NCBI GenBank assembly: GCA_028699915.1
Contig: JAQVTR010000005.1
Coordinates: 1-64,000 of the forward strand
Direction of reading: 5' to 3'
DNA from: Fidelibacterota bacterium
Lineage (GTDB): Bacteria; Fidelibacterota; Fidelibacteria; Fidelibacterales; Fidelibacteraceae
Length of the DNA: 64,000 nt
Part shown: in pieces, positions 27,920 through 37,529 of the stretch
Position numbering within the stretch: position 1 is the stretch's first letter
Layout: the number at the start of each line of letters is the position of its first letter
Program-made: the position numbers and the translations under genes
Notes under the pieces: model-generated
What the model was told of the DNA's origin: nothing
What the model saw: the letters and a program-made list of their open reading frames with translations, nothing else
The model's database searches: none

Positions 27920-27948
27920 TTGACCCAAATAAATTGACTCAATTTAAA
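27920..27948 (+). promoter_or_regulatory. Candidate promoter of the purine cluster
   Basis: TTGACC (27920-27925) and TTTAAA (27943-27948) are 17 bases apart. The boxes match consensus at five and four positions. The leader to the first gene would be about 140 bases long. An alternative TTGACA at 28060-28065 has no convincing -10 at normal spacing. Confidence 0.4.
27931..27945. promoter_or_regulatory. 15-bp palindrome, candidate operator
   Basis: AAATTGA-C-TCAATTT is a perfect inverted repeat overlapping the spacer and -10 box of the candidate promoter, a place where a repressor would block RNA polymerase. The regulator is not encoded nearby. Confidence 0.45.
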
Positions 27949-28095
27949 AGTATCCCCCTTTTTTCACTTTCAGTAAGCAGCCACTGGCAGCGCTTTAAAA
28001 TTCACTGATATGCGATCCGGGTATCATCTGCGGCAGCACCCAGCGGTCATATTAAATTCTTGACATTTTGACGATATTAACGGAAATTAAACACT

Positions 28096-28911
28096 ATGAC
28101 TAAAATTAATTGGTATTACCCAAAAACGCTCAGTGAAGCGAGCAACCTGGTTTCAAAATCCGGCGTCATCCCGATAGGCGGCGGTACGGATCTGGTCAAA
28201 AGGCCACTGAGAGGGATCAGCGGCATTGTGAGTTTACGGGATCTGGATCTCGGTCGAATCGGGCTTGGCAAAGAAAACTGGTTTTTCGGCAGCATGTGCA
28301 GCTACGCGGATGTTCTGAATGCGTTGCGCCCGGAACAGCGGGAACACGTACTTTTCAGATCACTTGAATATGCCGCCAATACGCCCTGCCGCAACCGCAT
28401 CACGCTGGGCGGCAGCACGGCCTTTGTGCCGGGCTGGTCCGATCTGGCCGGTCCGCTGCTGGCGCTGGATGCTTTCGTGCATCTGGCGGCCGACCCGGAA
28501 GAGCGCTATTCTTTTACTGACTATCTGCAGCAGCCGGATCTGCGCAAGGGCAAATTGATCACAGGGATCAGCTTCCGGAACAGCGCGCATCGCGCGGCGC
28601 ATTACCGGGAAGTCCGTACACACAACGATATGCCGCAGTTCACGGTGACCGTCCTTTTACGAATGCGGGATTCCCGGATCGATGAAGCGCGCCTGATCCT
28701 TGTCGGCAGCCGGGAACGCTTTTTGCGTCTGCAGAAAACGGAAGCTGCACTTATCGGAAAAAACGCGGAAGAAATAAAGCATTTAAATGTACAGGAACTT
28801 GAAGATATTCGTTTTCATGAAAAGCCCGGCACAGATGCGGAATATCTCCGCGAAAGGGCAGCAAGGGAGATCCTGCGCAGCGTACTCAAAGCTCTGGGGG
28901 ACAAGGTATGA
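28096..28911 (+). CDS. Molybdenum hydroxylase I, FAD-binding medium subunit
   Basis: A 271-residue CoxM/XdhB-type subunit carrying FAD and passing electrons from the Fe-S subunit to an acceptor. The N-terminal FAD motif is PIGGGTDLVKR; the second motif region is TPCRNRITLGGSTAF, where most relatives have TxGGN. The C-terminal CO-dehydrogenase-flavoprotein domain ends with REILRSVLKALG. First gene of the cluster; its stop overlaps the next start (ATGA). Subunit order is FAD, Fe-S, Mo. Confidence 0.88.
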   Translation: MTKINWYYPKTLSEASNLVSKSGVIPIGGGTDLVKRPLRGISGIVSLRDLDLGRIGLGKENWFFGSMCSYADVLNALRPEQREHVLFRSLEYAANTPCRNRITLGGSTAFVPGWSDLAGPLLALDAFVHLAADPEERYSFTDYLQQPDLRKGKLITGISFRNSAHRAAHYREVRTHNDMPQFTVTVLLRMRDSRIDEARLILVGSRERFLRLQKTEAALIGKNAEEIKHLNVQELEDIRFHEKPGTDAEYLRERAAREILRSVLKALGDKV

Positions 28912-29378
28912 AAACGCTTGTAACAATTAACGGGAAAAGCATTGAGCTCCGTTTCGATCCCGATGAAACCCTGCTGCACACCCTGCGCAATCACGGCTAT
29001 ACCGAAGTGAAAAGCGGCTGTGAGGAAGGCGAGTGCGGCGCTTGTCTGATCTTGCTGAACGGCAAGGCCGTCAATTCCTGCCTGATATTCACGGCAACGT
29101 TAAAAAATGACAATATTCTGACAGCCGCCGGCATCGGAACATTGCATGAACCGCATATCATCCAGCAGGCATTCGTTGATTGCGGAGCCGTGCAGTGCGG
29201 TTTCTGCACGCCGGGCATGGTGATCGCCGGCTATGCGCTTCTGCAGGACAATCCCGATCCTTCCGAGACTGAGATTAGAAAAGCGCTCAGCGGCAACCTC
29301 TGCCGCTGCACGGGCTATGTGAAGATCGTAGAGGCCGTACAGGAGGCGTCTAAACGCCTGAGAGGTGAAGGATCATGA
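28908..29378 (+). CDS. Molybdenum hydroxylase I, [2Fe-2S] small subunit
   Basis: A 156-residue CoxS/XdhC-type subunit with two [2Fe-2S] clusters. The plant-type ferredoxin cysteines are in SGCEEGECGACLILLNG and the following NSC; the C-terminal helical domain has QCGFCTPGM and GNLCRCTGY. All eight expected cysteines are seen. It relays electrons from the molybdenum site to FAD. It overlaps both neighbours by 4 bases. Confidence 0.94.
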   Translation: MKTLVTINGKSIELRFDPDETLLHTLRNHGYTEVKSGCEEGECGACLILLNGKAVNSCLIFTATLKNDNILTAAGIGTLHEPHIIQQAFVDCGAVQCGFCTPGMVIAGYALLQDNPDPSETEIRKALSGNLCRCTGYVKIVEAVQEASKRLRGEGS

Positions 29379-31705
29379 GCAAAACCTATACAAGCATCGG
29401 AAAGGCCGAAAAAAAGATCGACGCCCTGGCGCTTGCGACCGGCAGCCGGCGTTTTGTGGACGATTTTGAACTGAAGGACTGCCTGCACTGTAAGCTGATC
29501 TATTCCCCGCATGCCTTTGCCGATATTATCAAAATTGATGAAAGCCCAGCCCTCGCCATGGATGGTGTCGTGGACGTGCTGTCGTACAAAAATACTCCGC
29601 AGATCCTGCACACCAGTGCGGGTCAGGGATTCCCGGAACCCTCGCCTTACGATCAGTATCTTTTTGACAAGGTGGTCCGTTTTGCCGGAGACCGCGTTGC
29701 CATGGTCGTAGCCGAGAGCCCCGCCATTGCGGAAACCGCGGCAAAAAAAGTGAAGATCGCTTACAAGCTCCGGAAAGCGCTTTTTGATCCGGAGCGCGCC
29801 ATGGATGCGGATGCGCCAAAGCTGCACGGAAAAGAATGTTATACGCCCATCGGCGCCGCCTATGATCCGCAGCGGAATCTGGCGGCGGAGGTGGACCTGG
29901 GTTTCGGCGATCTCAAAGAAGGCGAGGAAGCGGCGGATATTGTTATTGACGAAACCTACAAAGCGCATTACGGCTCGCATTGCGCCATTGAACCGCATTC
30001 CGTTAAAACCTATTTTGATGATGAAGGCCGTCTGGTCATATTGGCGTCCACGCAGGTGCCCTTCCACGTCCGGCGCATCGTTGCGCGGGTCTGTGAATTT
30101 CCCCTGGCGAAGATCCGCGTGATCAAGCCGCGTATCGGCGGCGGTTTCGGCGGCAAGCAGGAAGTCCTGCTGGAGCCGCTGGCGGCGCTGGTGAGTATTC
30201 GGCACAAGCGTCCCGCCAGACTGGTATTGAGCCGCGAGGAGGTTTTCCGGAACAGCCGGACACGGCATCCGGTTCGCGTGCGGCTGCGCAGCGGCGTAAA
30301 AAAAGACGGCACGATCACTTTTCTGGAAATGGACTCCCTGCTCAACTCAGGCGCCTACGGCTCCCACGCACTGACAGTGCTGTCGAACTGCGGCTCCAAG
30401 GTGCTGCCCCTGCTGAACAAGATCGAGAACATGCACTTTCTTGGCCGCTCGGTCTATACCAATCTGCCGGTCGGCGGCGCTTACCGGGGATACGGTGCCA
30501 CACAGGGCTATTTTGCGCTGAATCAGCATCTGGATATTCTCTGCCGGCGCCTGGATATCGATCTGCCGGAATATATCAAGAAACACCACATCCGTGAAGG
30601 GGAGACCTCTAAAATCTTTGAAGCGCTGGGCGAAGGCAAGACCGGCGTTCAGCAGTTTGTCAATTCCTGCAAACTGGACGAATGCATTGATATCTGCACA
30701 CGCGAGATCGGCTGGTACGGTAAGCGAGATAAAAAAATTCGCAGTGGCGATAAGGTGCGCGGCGTGGGACTGGCGGTTGCCATGCAGGGTTCCGGCATTC
30801 CGCTGGTGGATATGGCTGCAGCATCCATGAAAATGAACGAGGACGGTTCCTTCAATCTGGATATCGGCGCCACGGATATCGGCACCGGATCCGATACCGT
30901 GCTGGCGCAGATCGCCGCAGAGGTCCTGAATGTCGATCTGGATGCCATGATCGTCCTGTCTTCCGACACAGACCGGACTCCTTTTGATGTCGGGGCTTAT
31001 GCCTCTTCCACGACCTACATATCCGGCCGCGCGGTGCGCAAGTGCGCCGAAAAGATCCTGGAACAGATCATCGGCGTTGCCGCTGAAATGCTGGAAACAT
31101 CATCCGATAAACTGAAACTCTCTCACGCCGGAGTAAAAGATCCCGCAAGCGGTAAGCGCATCGGCTATCCGGAAATCTGTCAGTATGCGATGTACAGTGC
31201 CAATCAGTTCCAGATCCAGGCGGTGGCTTCGGAGTTCGTCGAGGAATCCCCGCCGCCCTTCATTGCACAGGCAGTGGAAGTGGAGGTGGATACGGTGACC
31301 GGCGCGGTGCAGGTGCTGAAACTGGTCTCGGCGGTGGACTGCGGCCAGGCCATCAATCCGAAACTGGCCGAAGGACAGATCGAAGGCGCGGCCGTCAACG
31401 GAATATCTTACGCCATGACGGAAGAATACATTTTTTCCGGTAACGGCAGAATGATCAACAGCAGCTTTAAGAATTATAAGATCCCCACAGCGGCGGATCT
31501 TCCAGAAATGAAAACCGTTGTAGTCCCCTCGCATGAACCCAGCGGTCCCTTCGGAGCAAAATCCGTCGGCGAGATCGGAATCAACTGCCCTATGCCGGCA
31601 ATAGCGAACGCCATTTACGATGCAGTCGGCGTCCGCCTGTACGAAGCACCGTTTACTCCGGAGAAGGTATACAGGGCGATCCGAAAACAGCAAGAAGTCC
31701 AATGA
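29375..31705 (+). CDS. Molybdenum hydroxylase I, molybdopterin-binding large subunit
   Basis: A 776-residue catalytic subunit of the xanthine dehydrogenase/aldehyde oxidase family (closest in feel to XdhD/XdhA of the E. coli ygf region). The MoCo loop GGGFGGKQE is near residue 255, RGYGATQGYF near 370, and the catalytic Glu is in GAKSVGEIGI near 730. The N-terminal IGKAEKKIDALALATG domain is standard. It would hydroxylate a purine or related N-heterocycle. Whether it uses a labile selenium ligand cannot be seen. It overlaps the amidohydrolase gene by 4 bases. Confidence 0.9.
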   Translation: MSKTYTSIGKAEKKIDALALATGSRRFVDDFELKDCLHCKLIYSPHAFADIIKIDESPALAMDGVVDVLSYKNTPQILHTSAGQGFPEPSPYDQYLFDKVVRFAGDRVAMVVAESPAIAETAAKKVKIAYKLRKALFDPERAMDADAPKLHGKECYTPIGAAYDPQRNLAAEVDLGFGDLKEGEEAADIVIDETYKAHYGSHCAIEPHSVKTYFDDEGRLVILASTQVPFHVRRIVARVCEFPLAKIRVIKPRIGGGFGGKQEVLLEPLAALVSIRHKRPARLVLSREEVFRNSRTRHPVRVRLRSGVKKDGTITFLEMDSLLNSGAYGSHALTVLSNCGSKVLPLLNKIENMHFLGRSVYTNLPVGGAYRGYGATQGYFALNQHLDILCRRLDIDLPEYIKKHHIREGETSKIFEALGEGKTGVQQFVNSCKLDECIDICTREIGWYGKRDKKIRSGDKVRGVGLAVAMQGSGIPLVDMAAASMKMNEDGSFNLDIGATDIGTGSDTVLAQIAAEVLNVDLDAMIVLSSDTDRTPFDVGAYASSTTYISGRAVRKCAEKILEQIIGVAAEMLETSSDKLKLSHAGVKDPASGKRIGYPEICQYAMYSANQFQIQAVASEFVEESPPPFIAQAVEVEVDTVTGAVQVLKLVSAVDCGQAINPKLAEGQIEGAAVNGISYAMTEEYIFSGNGRMINSSFKNYKIPTAADLPEMKTVVVPSHEPSGPFGAKSVGEIGINCPMPAIANAIYDAVGVRLYEAPFTPEKVYRAIRKQQEVQ

Positions 31706-33048
31706 TTATAAAAAATGCCAACATTGCATTGCCGGGGCGCAATGACTTTGTCCCTCTTGATATAGAAATTCAGGAAGGAAAGATCCTGCGTACCGGAGCG
31801 GATCTGTCCGGAGATGAGATACTGGATGCCGCCGGTTTACAGGTCTTTCCCGGAGCTGTCGATTCACATGTGCATTTTAACGAACCGGGCTATACGGAAC
31901 GCGAAGATTTCTATCACGGCAGCGCTGCTGCCGCCTCGGGCGGCGTGACAACGCTTATCGATATGCCCTGCACCTCACTTCCGCCCCTGATCGATAAAAA
32001 AGCGCTGGATTCGAAACTCGATATTGTAAAAAAACATGCCCTGATCGATTTCGGGTTTTTCGGAGGCGTTTCGGCAAAAAGCTTTTTCGGCGACTGGAAA
32101 AACAACATGAAAGATATGGCGGCGGACGTGATGGGATTCAAAACTTATTTTCTGTCCGGCATGGAGAGTTTTCCGCAATTAAGTCCGCTGCAGTTTGAAC
32201 AGGTCCTGCGGGTAGCGCAAAGTCTGGGCCGTCCGGTACTGCTGCATGCCGAAGACCCCGCGCTGGTTGAAAAATTCACAAAGCGCGAACAGGCAAAAGG
32301 CGACAGCTGGCTGCATTATTACCGTTCCAGACCGGAAAAAGCGGAATTTCGTGCCGTAAAAAAAGCGATCAAAGCAGCGCGAAGGAACAGTGCGGATTTG
32401 CACATCGTGCATGTGGGAACGGGAAAGGCGGCTAAAATACTAAGGCGGTACGCGCATGTCAGCGGCGAAACGGCGCCGCACTATCTGGCCTTTGATATTC
32501 GCGATCTGGAAAGGATCGGCGCTGCGCTTAAGACCAACCCGGTCGTTAAAAAACCGGCAAACAAAAATATTTTATGGCGCTGTCTGCAGAACGGCACTCT
32601 GGACTTTGTCGCTTCCGATCACGCCCCGGCTCCTGATGAAATGAAGAATACGGGCTCGGTCTGGACCGATTATGCAGGTATTCCGGGCAGCGGAACAATG
32701 TTTCCCTTTCTATATTCCGAAGCGCTGATCCGGCGGAAAATGCCGTTTACCCGCTTTCTGCAGATCACGGCGGAAAATGCCGCTAAACGTTACGGTTTTT
32801 TCGACAGAAAAGGGTCCATTGAGATCGGCAAAGATGCGGATCTTGTCCTGGTCGATCCGAAGGCCGTGCTGCAGATCAGGGGAGCGGATTTCCTTTCAAA
32901 AGGAAAGATAACACCTTTTGAGGGACAAGTGTTTCAGGGCAAAGTGATAAAAACCATTGTGCGCGGAAAAACCGTGTACGATGCGGACAAGGGTGTCGTT
33001 ACGGATCCCGGATACGGCTGCTTTATTCGTCCGGCGGAAAGGAGCTAA
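31702..33048 (+). CDS. Cyclic amidohydrolase, allantoinase/hydantoinase type
   Basis: A 448-residue metal-dependent amidohydrolase opening cyclic ureides. Metal ligands: DSHVHFNEPG (HxH), the carbamylated Lys in VMGFKTYF, LLHAEDP, LHIVHVGT, and ASDHAPAPDE. The pattern fits allantoinase/dihydroorotase-like enzymes rather than D-hydantoinase. In E. coli the matching place is held by the hydantoinase HyuA (YgeZ). No zinc ligand is missing. Substrate is probably a purine-derived ring, inferred from neighbours. Confidence 0.85.
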   Translation: MIIKNANIALPGRNDFVPLDIEIQEGKILRTGADLSGDEILDAAGLQVFPGAVDSHVHFNEPGYTEREDFYHGSAAAASGGVTTLIDMPCTSLPPLIDKKALDSKLDIVKKHALIDFGFFGGVSAKSFFGDWKNNMKDMAADVMGFKTYFLSGMESFPQLSPLQFEQVLRVAQSLGRPVLLHAEDPALVEKFTKREQAKGDSWLHYYRSRPEKAEFRAVKKAIKAARRNSADLHIVHVGTGKAAKILRRYAHVSGETAPHYLAFDIRDLERIGAALKTNPVVKKPANKNILWRCLQNGTLDFVASDHAPAPDEMKNTGSVWTDYAGIPGSGTMFPFLYSEALIRRKMPFTRFLQITAENAAKRYGFFDRKGSIEIGKDADLVLVDPKAVLQIRGADFLSKGKITPFEGQVFQGKVIKTIVRGKTVYDADKGVVTDPGYGCFIRPAERS

Positions 33049-33049
33049 C

Positions 33050-34333
33050 ATGTCAGATCATTATATTCTCAGCAATGCCGTTCTCAGCGACGGCGTTTCC
33101 TTCGTTCTTCACGATGCCGCCATCGAGATCAAAAACGGCAGCATCCTGAAGATCGGAAAAAATGCGGATATGCAAAAAACGGGCATCAAAAGCATCGATC
33201 TCGGGGGCCGGCTTGTGCTGCCCGGTCTGCTGAACGCGCATCACCATCTGTATTCCGCCCTGGCAACGGGACTGGCGCCTGCGGGTCCGACCGACACCTT
33301 CGGGCGGATCCTGGAGAATCTCTGGTGGCGGCTGGACCGCAGTCTGGATGAAGAGAGCATTTATTATTCCGCCGTCAGCGGGCTGATGCAGTGCATCCGT
33401 TACGGCGTGACCACCGTAATCGATCATCACGCATCCATGCACAGCGTAAAGGGCAGTCTGGATATCATTGAAAGCGCATTCCGGGAGACGGGCCTGAAAG
33501 GTCTGCTGTGCTATGAGGTATCCGACCGCGAAGGCGAAAAGGCCCTGGACGCCCAGATCGATGAAAATGTAAACTTCTGGAACAAACACAGGGAAGACCC
33601 AAAGATCCGCGGACTTTTCGGACTGCACGCAAATTTTACGCTGAGCGAAAAAAGCATGCGGCGCATTGCGGAAGTCCGGCCCCGGGAAATGCCGGTGCAT
33701 ATCCACTGCGGGGAATCGGCGGGCGATCTTGCCTTCTGCCGCGGACAGGGCTATGCCGGACCCGTGGACCGTCTGCATGCTTTCGGCCTTCTGTCCCGCA
33801 GCAGTCTGCTCGCGCACTGCATTCATCTTTCGGACCGCGATTACGATATCCTTTATGAACTGCAGCCGGTGGTGGTCTCCAATCCGGAATCCAATGCCAA
33901 TAACAATGCCGGTATGATGGATCTGACGAAGATCCGCCGCTATGTGCTGGGTACGGACGGCATGACGGGCAATATGCTGGGCACTTTCCGCTCCCATTTC
34001 CTGCTGCGGAACGGAGACCTGCAAAACCCCTCCGGCATGCTTTTTGCCTATCCGGCGGAGATCATGGGCAGCTATTTTCCGGGCTGGGGAAAGCTCGAAG
34101 CCGGCGCTGCTGCGGATATCGCCGTTACCAATTACCGTCCCCTTACTCCGCTGAACATGGATAATCTGTTCTTCCACCTGATCTTCGGCGTGCAGGGCAA
34201 AGAAATGTTTATGACCATCGCGGACGGGAAAATCCTTTTCAGCAACAACAAGCTGCATTCGCCGGACGAAGAAGCAATGAATGCGGCCATCAAAGAAACG
34301 GTAATGAAACTTCATGAACGCTTTAAACAGTGA
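33050..34333 (+). CDS. ssnA: Putative aminohydrolase SsnA
   Basis: A 427-residue amidohydrolase of the SsnA type, named in E. coli for a stationary-phase gene of the selenium-linked hydroxylase region. Zinc ligands are LNAHHHLYSAL, MPVHIHCGES, LAHCIHLSDRD and VLGTDGMTGN. The start at 33050 is supported by GAAAGGAGC and follows the previous stop by one base; the frame is open further upstream. SsnA always travels with YgfK/XdhD-like genes and is required for anaerobic urate use in gut bacteria as I recall it. It is expected to open or deaminate a purine ring intermediate. Confidence 0.9.
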   Translation: MSDHYILSNAVLSDGVSFVLHDAAIEIKNGSILKIGKNADMQKTGIKSIDLGGRLVLPGLLNAHHHLYSALATGLAPAGPTDTFGRILENLWWRLDRSLDEESIYYSAVSGLMQCIRYGVTTVIDHHASMHSVKGSLDIIESAFRETGLKGLLCYEVSDREGEKALDAQIDENVNFWNKHREDPKIRGLFGLHANFTLSEKSMRRIAEVRPREMPVHIHCGESAGDLAFCRGQGYAGPVDRLHAFGLLSRSSLLAHCIHLSDRDYDILYELQPVVVSNPESNANNNAGMMDLTKIRRYVLGTDGMTGNMLGTFRSHFLLRNGDLQNPSGMLFAYPAEIMGSYFPGWGKLEAGAAADIAVTNYRPLTPLNMDNLFFHLIFGVQGKEMFMTIADGKILFSNNKLHSPDEEAMNAAIKETVMKLHERFKQ

Positions 34334-37300
34334 CATTATGTACCCTCTGCCCATCGGACGCCTGACGGCGACGCTGCTGCAGGGACTAAAAAACGGCAGC
34401 ATCTTCGGCATATACCGCAGCACCTTTGCGGATCCTGCGGATTATCCCGAACTGCAGTCCGCCCTGTTCGGCCGGACACTGGATACACCCCTGGGTCCCG
34501 CCGCGGGTCCGCATACGCAGATGGCACAGAACATCATATCTGCCTGGCTCTGCGGCGCACGCTATATCGAGCTGAAGACCGTGCAAACCCTTGATGAGAT
34601 CGAGGTGTCCAAACCCTGTATCGATATGCAGGACGAGGGCTATAACTGCGAGTGGTCACAGGAGCTGACCCTGCAGCAGTCTTACGAAGAATATCTCAAG
34701 GCCTGGATCCTGATCCGTATTCTGCAGAAAGAGCTGGGCTATGCGGATTTCGGCACGATCTTCAATATGAGTGTCGGTTATGATATGAAAGGTATCCTCA
34801 AGCCCAATGTTCAGAAATTCTTCAGCAAAATGGCCGATTGCTCAAAAGAAAAAGAGAACATGCTGGAAGCGGTCCGGCCGCTTTATCCCGGCATTGACGA
34901 TATCGATATTCCCTGCTGTATTTCCGATAATATCACGCTGTCCACCATGCACGGCTGTCCGGCGGACGAGATCGGTCAGATCGGCCGCTACCTTTTGGAA
35001 GAACGGGGACTCCATACTTTTATCAAGCTCAATCCCACGCTGCTGGGAGCGGATGCGATCCGTGAAATACTGCAGGGGCTCGCTTACGACACCGTTGTGC
35101 CGGACACGGCCTTTGAACATGACATCAGCTTTGATGCCGCCTGCGCGATCATTGAAGAACTGCAGGCAGTCGCAAAAAAAGAAGGACGTTTTTTCGGCAT
35201 CAAGCTGACGAACACACTGGAAGCGCGTAATCACAGGGACATTTTCAGTGAAGAAAACATGTACATGAGCGGCAAGGCCCTGCATCCCGTCAGCATCAAC
35301 GTGGCGGCAAAACTGCGCCGGCGCTTTCCGGAACTTCCGCTGTCCTTCTGCGGCGGCCTGCATGCTTACAACGCGGCCGATGCCGCCGCCTGCGGACTCT
35401 TTCCCCTGACCGTCAGTTCGGATCTGCTGCGTCCAGGCGGCTATACGCGCCTGCGCCAGTATCTGGAAAATCTCAAAAAACAGCAAAAAAACGTGGAACC
35501 GCTCAAATATCTGGCCGCGTATGCAGAGCAGGTTCGCCGTGATCCGCAGTACAGGCATAGTGAGCGCAGCATCAAAAGCAGGCGCAGGCTGGACTATTTT
35601 GACTGTATTGCGGCGCCCTGCGTTGAAGCATGTCCCGCACATCAGAATATTCCGGCATATCTTGCTTTTATTAACCGCGGCGACAATGCCAAAGCGCTTG
35701 AAACGATCCTGCAGACCAATCCTTTCCCCTTGTCGACGGGAATGATCTGCAATCACGCCTGCCAGACGGTCTGTACCCGGGTCCATTACGACAGCGCCAT
35801 TCGTATCAGGGATATCAAACGCTATATTGCCGAAAATACCGAACGTTTGCAGCAACATCTGTCCGGGGTCGGGAAAGAACTGCGCATTGCCGTGATCGGT
35901 GCCGGGCCTGCGGGCCTGAGCTGTGCCTGGTATCTGGCGCTTTCGGGCTGTACTGTGGACGTTTACGAAGCGTCCGATCGTCCGGGCGGCATGCTGGATG
36001 CCACGCTGCCCGCATTTCGCCTGCAGGAAGAAGCGCTGAACGGCGATATCGCCGCTATTCTGAAAACGGGTGTCCGTCTTCACAGCGCTTCGCCGGTAAA
36101 TAAAGAAATATTCCGGAATTTACAGAAAAACGCCGATTACATTTTTATTGCCGCCGGCGCACAAAGATCCCTTGAAGCCGGTATTCCCGGAGCGGGGGAT
36201 ATGCTGACGGATGCGCTGGCATTTTTAAAGGATGTGCGAAAAGGCGAAACGCCGGATTTAGGCAGTGATATCCTGGTGCTGGGCGGCGGCAATACCGCCG
36301 TAGACGCCGCAAGAGCCGCAAAATATCTTGCCGCGGCCGATGCGAAAGTCCGTATCGTTTACCGCCGCAGCCGCAGTGAAATGCCCGCTGACGAGAGTGA
36401 GATTGAAGCGGCACTGGAAGAGGGGATCGAGCTTATCGAGCTGGCAGCACCGGCCAGAGTGATCAGCAGCAGGGGAAAGATCAGCGCGCTGGAATGCCAC
36501 AAAATGAAACTCGTTCCCGGCAAAAAGGGCGAGCGTCCAAAACCGGTGGCCATACCCGGTAAAAATTTCAGTATACCGGCCTCCCTTATCATTTCCGCTT
36601 TCGGACAAAAGCCGGAGCTGGCGTTTATTGAGGATAAGGATCTGAAAGGAAAGAAAGAACTCGAGACTGCGATCCCCAATGTTTTTATCGGCGGGGATGC
36701 GCGTTTGGGAGCGTCTTTTCTGATCAATGCGATCGCGGACGGTAAAGACGCAGCGAAAAAGATCCTGGAAGCCGCCGGGGCAGATGCTCTTTTTGAGAAG
36801 GAGCTTCGCAGCGAAAAAAGCAGCCGCGAGGAACATCATCAGAAACTGTCACGTGTATTTCCGGGCGTTAAAACACGTTTTTTGCCGCTTGCAGATCGGG
36901 ATCTGCACAGCACGGTGGAATTGCCGATGCGCGAAGCGGAAGTCCGCGCCGAGTCCGGCCGCTGCCTGAACTGTGACGAGATCTGCGACCTCTGCGTAAG
37001 CGTCTGTCCCAACCGCGCCAATGCCGGCTATCACGTCCGCCCTTTTCGAATGCCGTTAAGCAGCATTACCCTGGAAAACGGTGAGTATTTTACAAGTCCG
37101 GATGATGAAATGGTCATTGAACAGCAATATCAGACCCTGAATATCGCCGATCTCTGCAATGAATGCGGCAACTGCACGACCTTTTGTCCCAGCGGCGGAC
37201 GGCCCTTTGCCGATAAGCCGCGCATCGCTCTTTGCAGGGACAGCTACCGTTCTCTGGAAAAAGGGTTTTATATCAGCGGCGAGCGCGTCTTCTATAAGGA

Positions 37301-37502
37301 AAAAGACAGTGAATATATTCTGGATATCCGGGATGAGGGTTACGGCCTGCAGACGGAACATGCCGACATTTTGCTGGATAAGAAATTCGGCATCAGGGAT
37401 GTGAAGGTGCTGGACAAGGCATCGGCGGAGATCTCCCTGCGTCCGGCCGTACAAATGCTTATAATAAAAAACGCAATGGATGAAATTTTTCCGGATGCCT
37501 AA
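34314..37502 (+). CDS. ygfK: YgfK: multidomain flavin/Fe-S oxidoreductase
   Basis: A 1062-residue protein matching E. coli YgfK (old name: putative selenate reductase). Domains: residues 1-400 a dihydroorotate-dehydrogenase-like barrel (PLGPAAGPHTQMAQN, IELKTVQTL); about 430-500 an Fe-S segment (PCVEACPAHQNIP); about 520-830 a glutamate-synthase-small-subunit-like FAD/NADPH domain (VIGAGPAGLSCAWYLALSG, VLGGGNTAVDAARAAK); C-terminal ferredoxin clusters at about 885 and 948 (CDLCVSVCP, CNECGNCTTFCP). It is believed to drive a reductive step in anaerobic purine breakdown. The start at 34314 keeps the NSDIMYPLP segment shared with E. coli; it overlaps ssnA by 20 bases without a clear ribosome-binding site. 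Confidence 0.92.
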   Translation: MNALNSDIMYPLPIGRLTATLLQGLKNGSIFGIYRSTFADPADYPELQSALFGRTLDTPLGPAAGPHTQMAQNIISAWLCGARYIELKTVQTLDEIEVSKPCIDMQDEGYNCEWSQELTLQQSYEEYLKAWILIRILQKELGYADFGTIFNMSVGYDMKGILKPNVQKFFSKMADCSKEKENMLEAVRPLYPGIDDIDIPCCISDNITLSTMHGCPADEIGQIGRYLLEERGLHTFIKLNPTLLGADAIREILQGLAYDTVVPDTAFEHDISFDAACAIIEELQAVAKKEGRFFGIKLTNTLEARNHRDIFSEENMYMSGKALHPVSINVAAKLRRRFPELPLSFCGGLHAYNAADAAACGLFPLTVSSDLLRPGGYTRLRQYLENLKKQQKNVEPLKYLAAYAEQVRRDPQYRHSERSIKSRRRLDYFDCIAAPCVEACPAHQNIPAYLAFINRGDNAKALETILQTNPFPLSTGMICNHACQTVCTRVHYDSAIRIRDIKRYIAENTERLQQHLSGVGKELRIAVIGAGPAGLSCAWYLALSGCTVDVYEASDRPGGMLDATLPAFRLQEEALNGDIAAILKTGVRLHSASPVNKEIFRNLQKNADYIFIAAGAQRSLEAGIPGAGDMLTDALAFLKDVRKGETPDLGSDILVLGGGNTAVDAARAAKYLAAADAKVRIVYRRSRSEMPADESEIEAALEEGIELIELAAPARVISSRGKISALECHKMKLVPGKKGERPKPVAIPGKNFSIPASLIISAFGQKPELAFIEDKDLKGKKELETAIPNVFIGGDARLGASFLINAIADGKDAAKKILEAAGADALFEKELRSEKSSREEHHQKLSRVFPGVKTRFLPLADRDLHSTVELPMREAEVRAESGRCLNCDEICDLCVSVCPNRANAGYHVRPFRMPLSSITLENGEYFTSPDDEMVIEQQYQTLNIADLCNECGNCTTFCPSGGRPFADKPRIALCRDSYRSLEKGFYISGERVFYKEKDSEYILDIRDEGYGLQTEHADILLDKKFGIRDVKVLDKASAEISLRPAVQMLIIKNAMDEIFPDA

Positions 37503-37529
37503 AACCGCAAAAATAAGGAATTGAAAAGT

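Noticed and set aside
27983-28000. Possible sigma-54 promoter (TGGCAG...) before the purine cluster
   Set aside because: The GG and GC elements are not at the required spacing; GC is replaced by AA.
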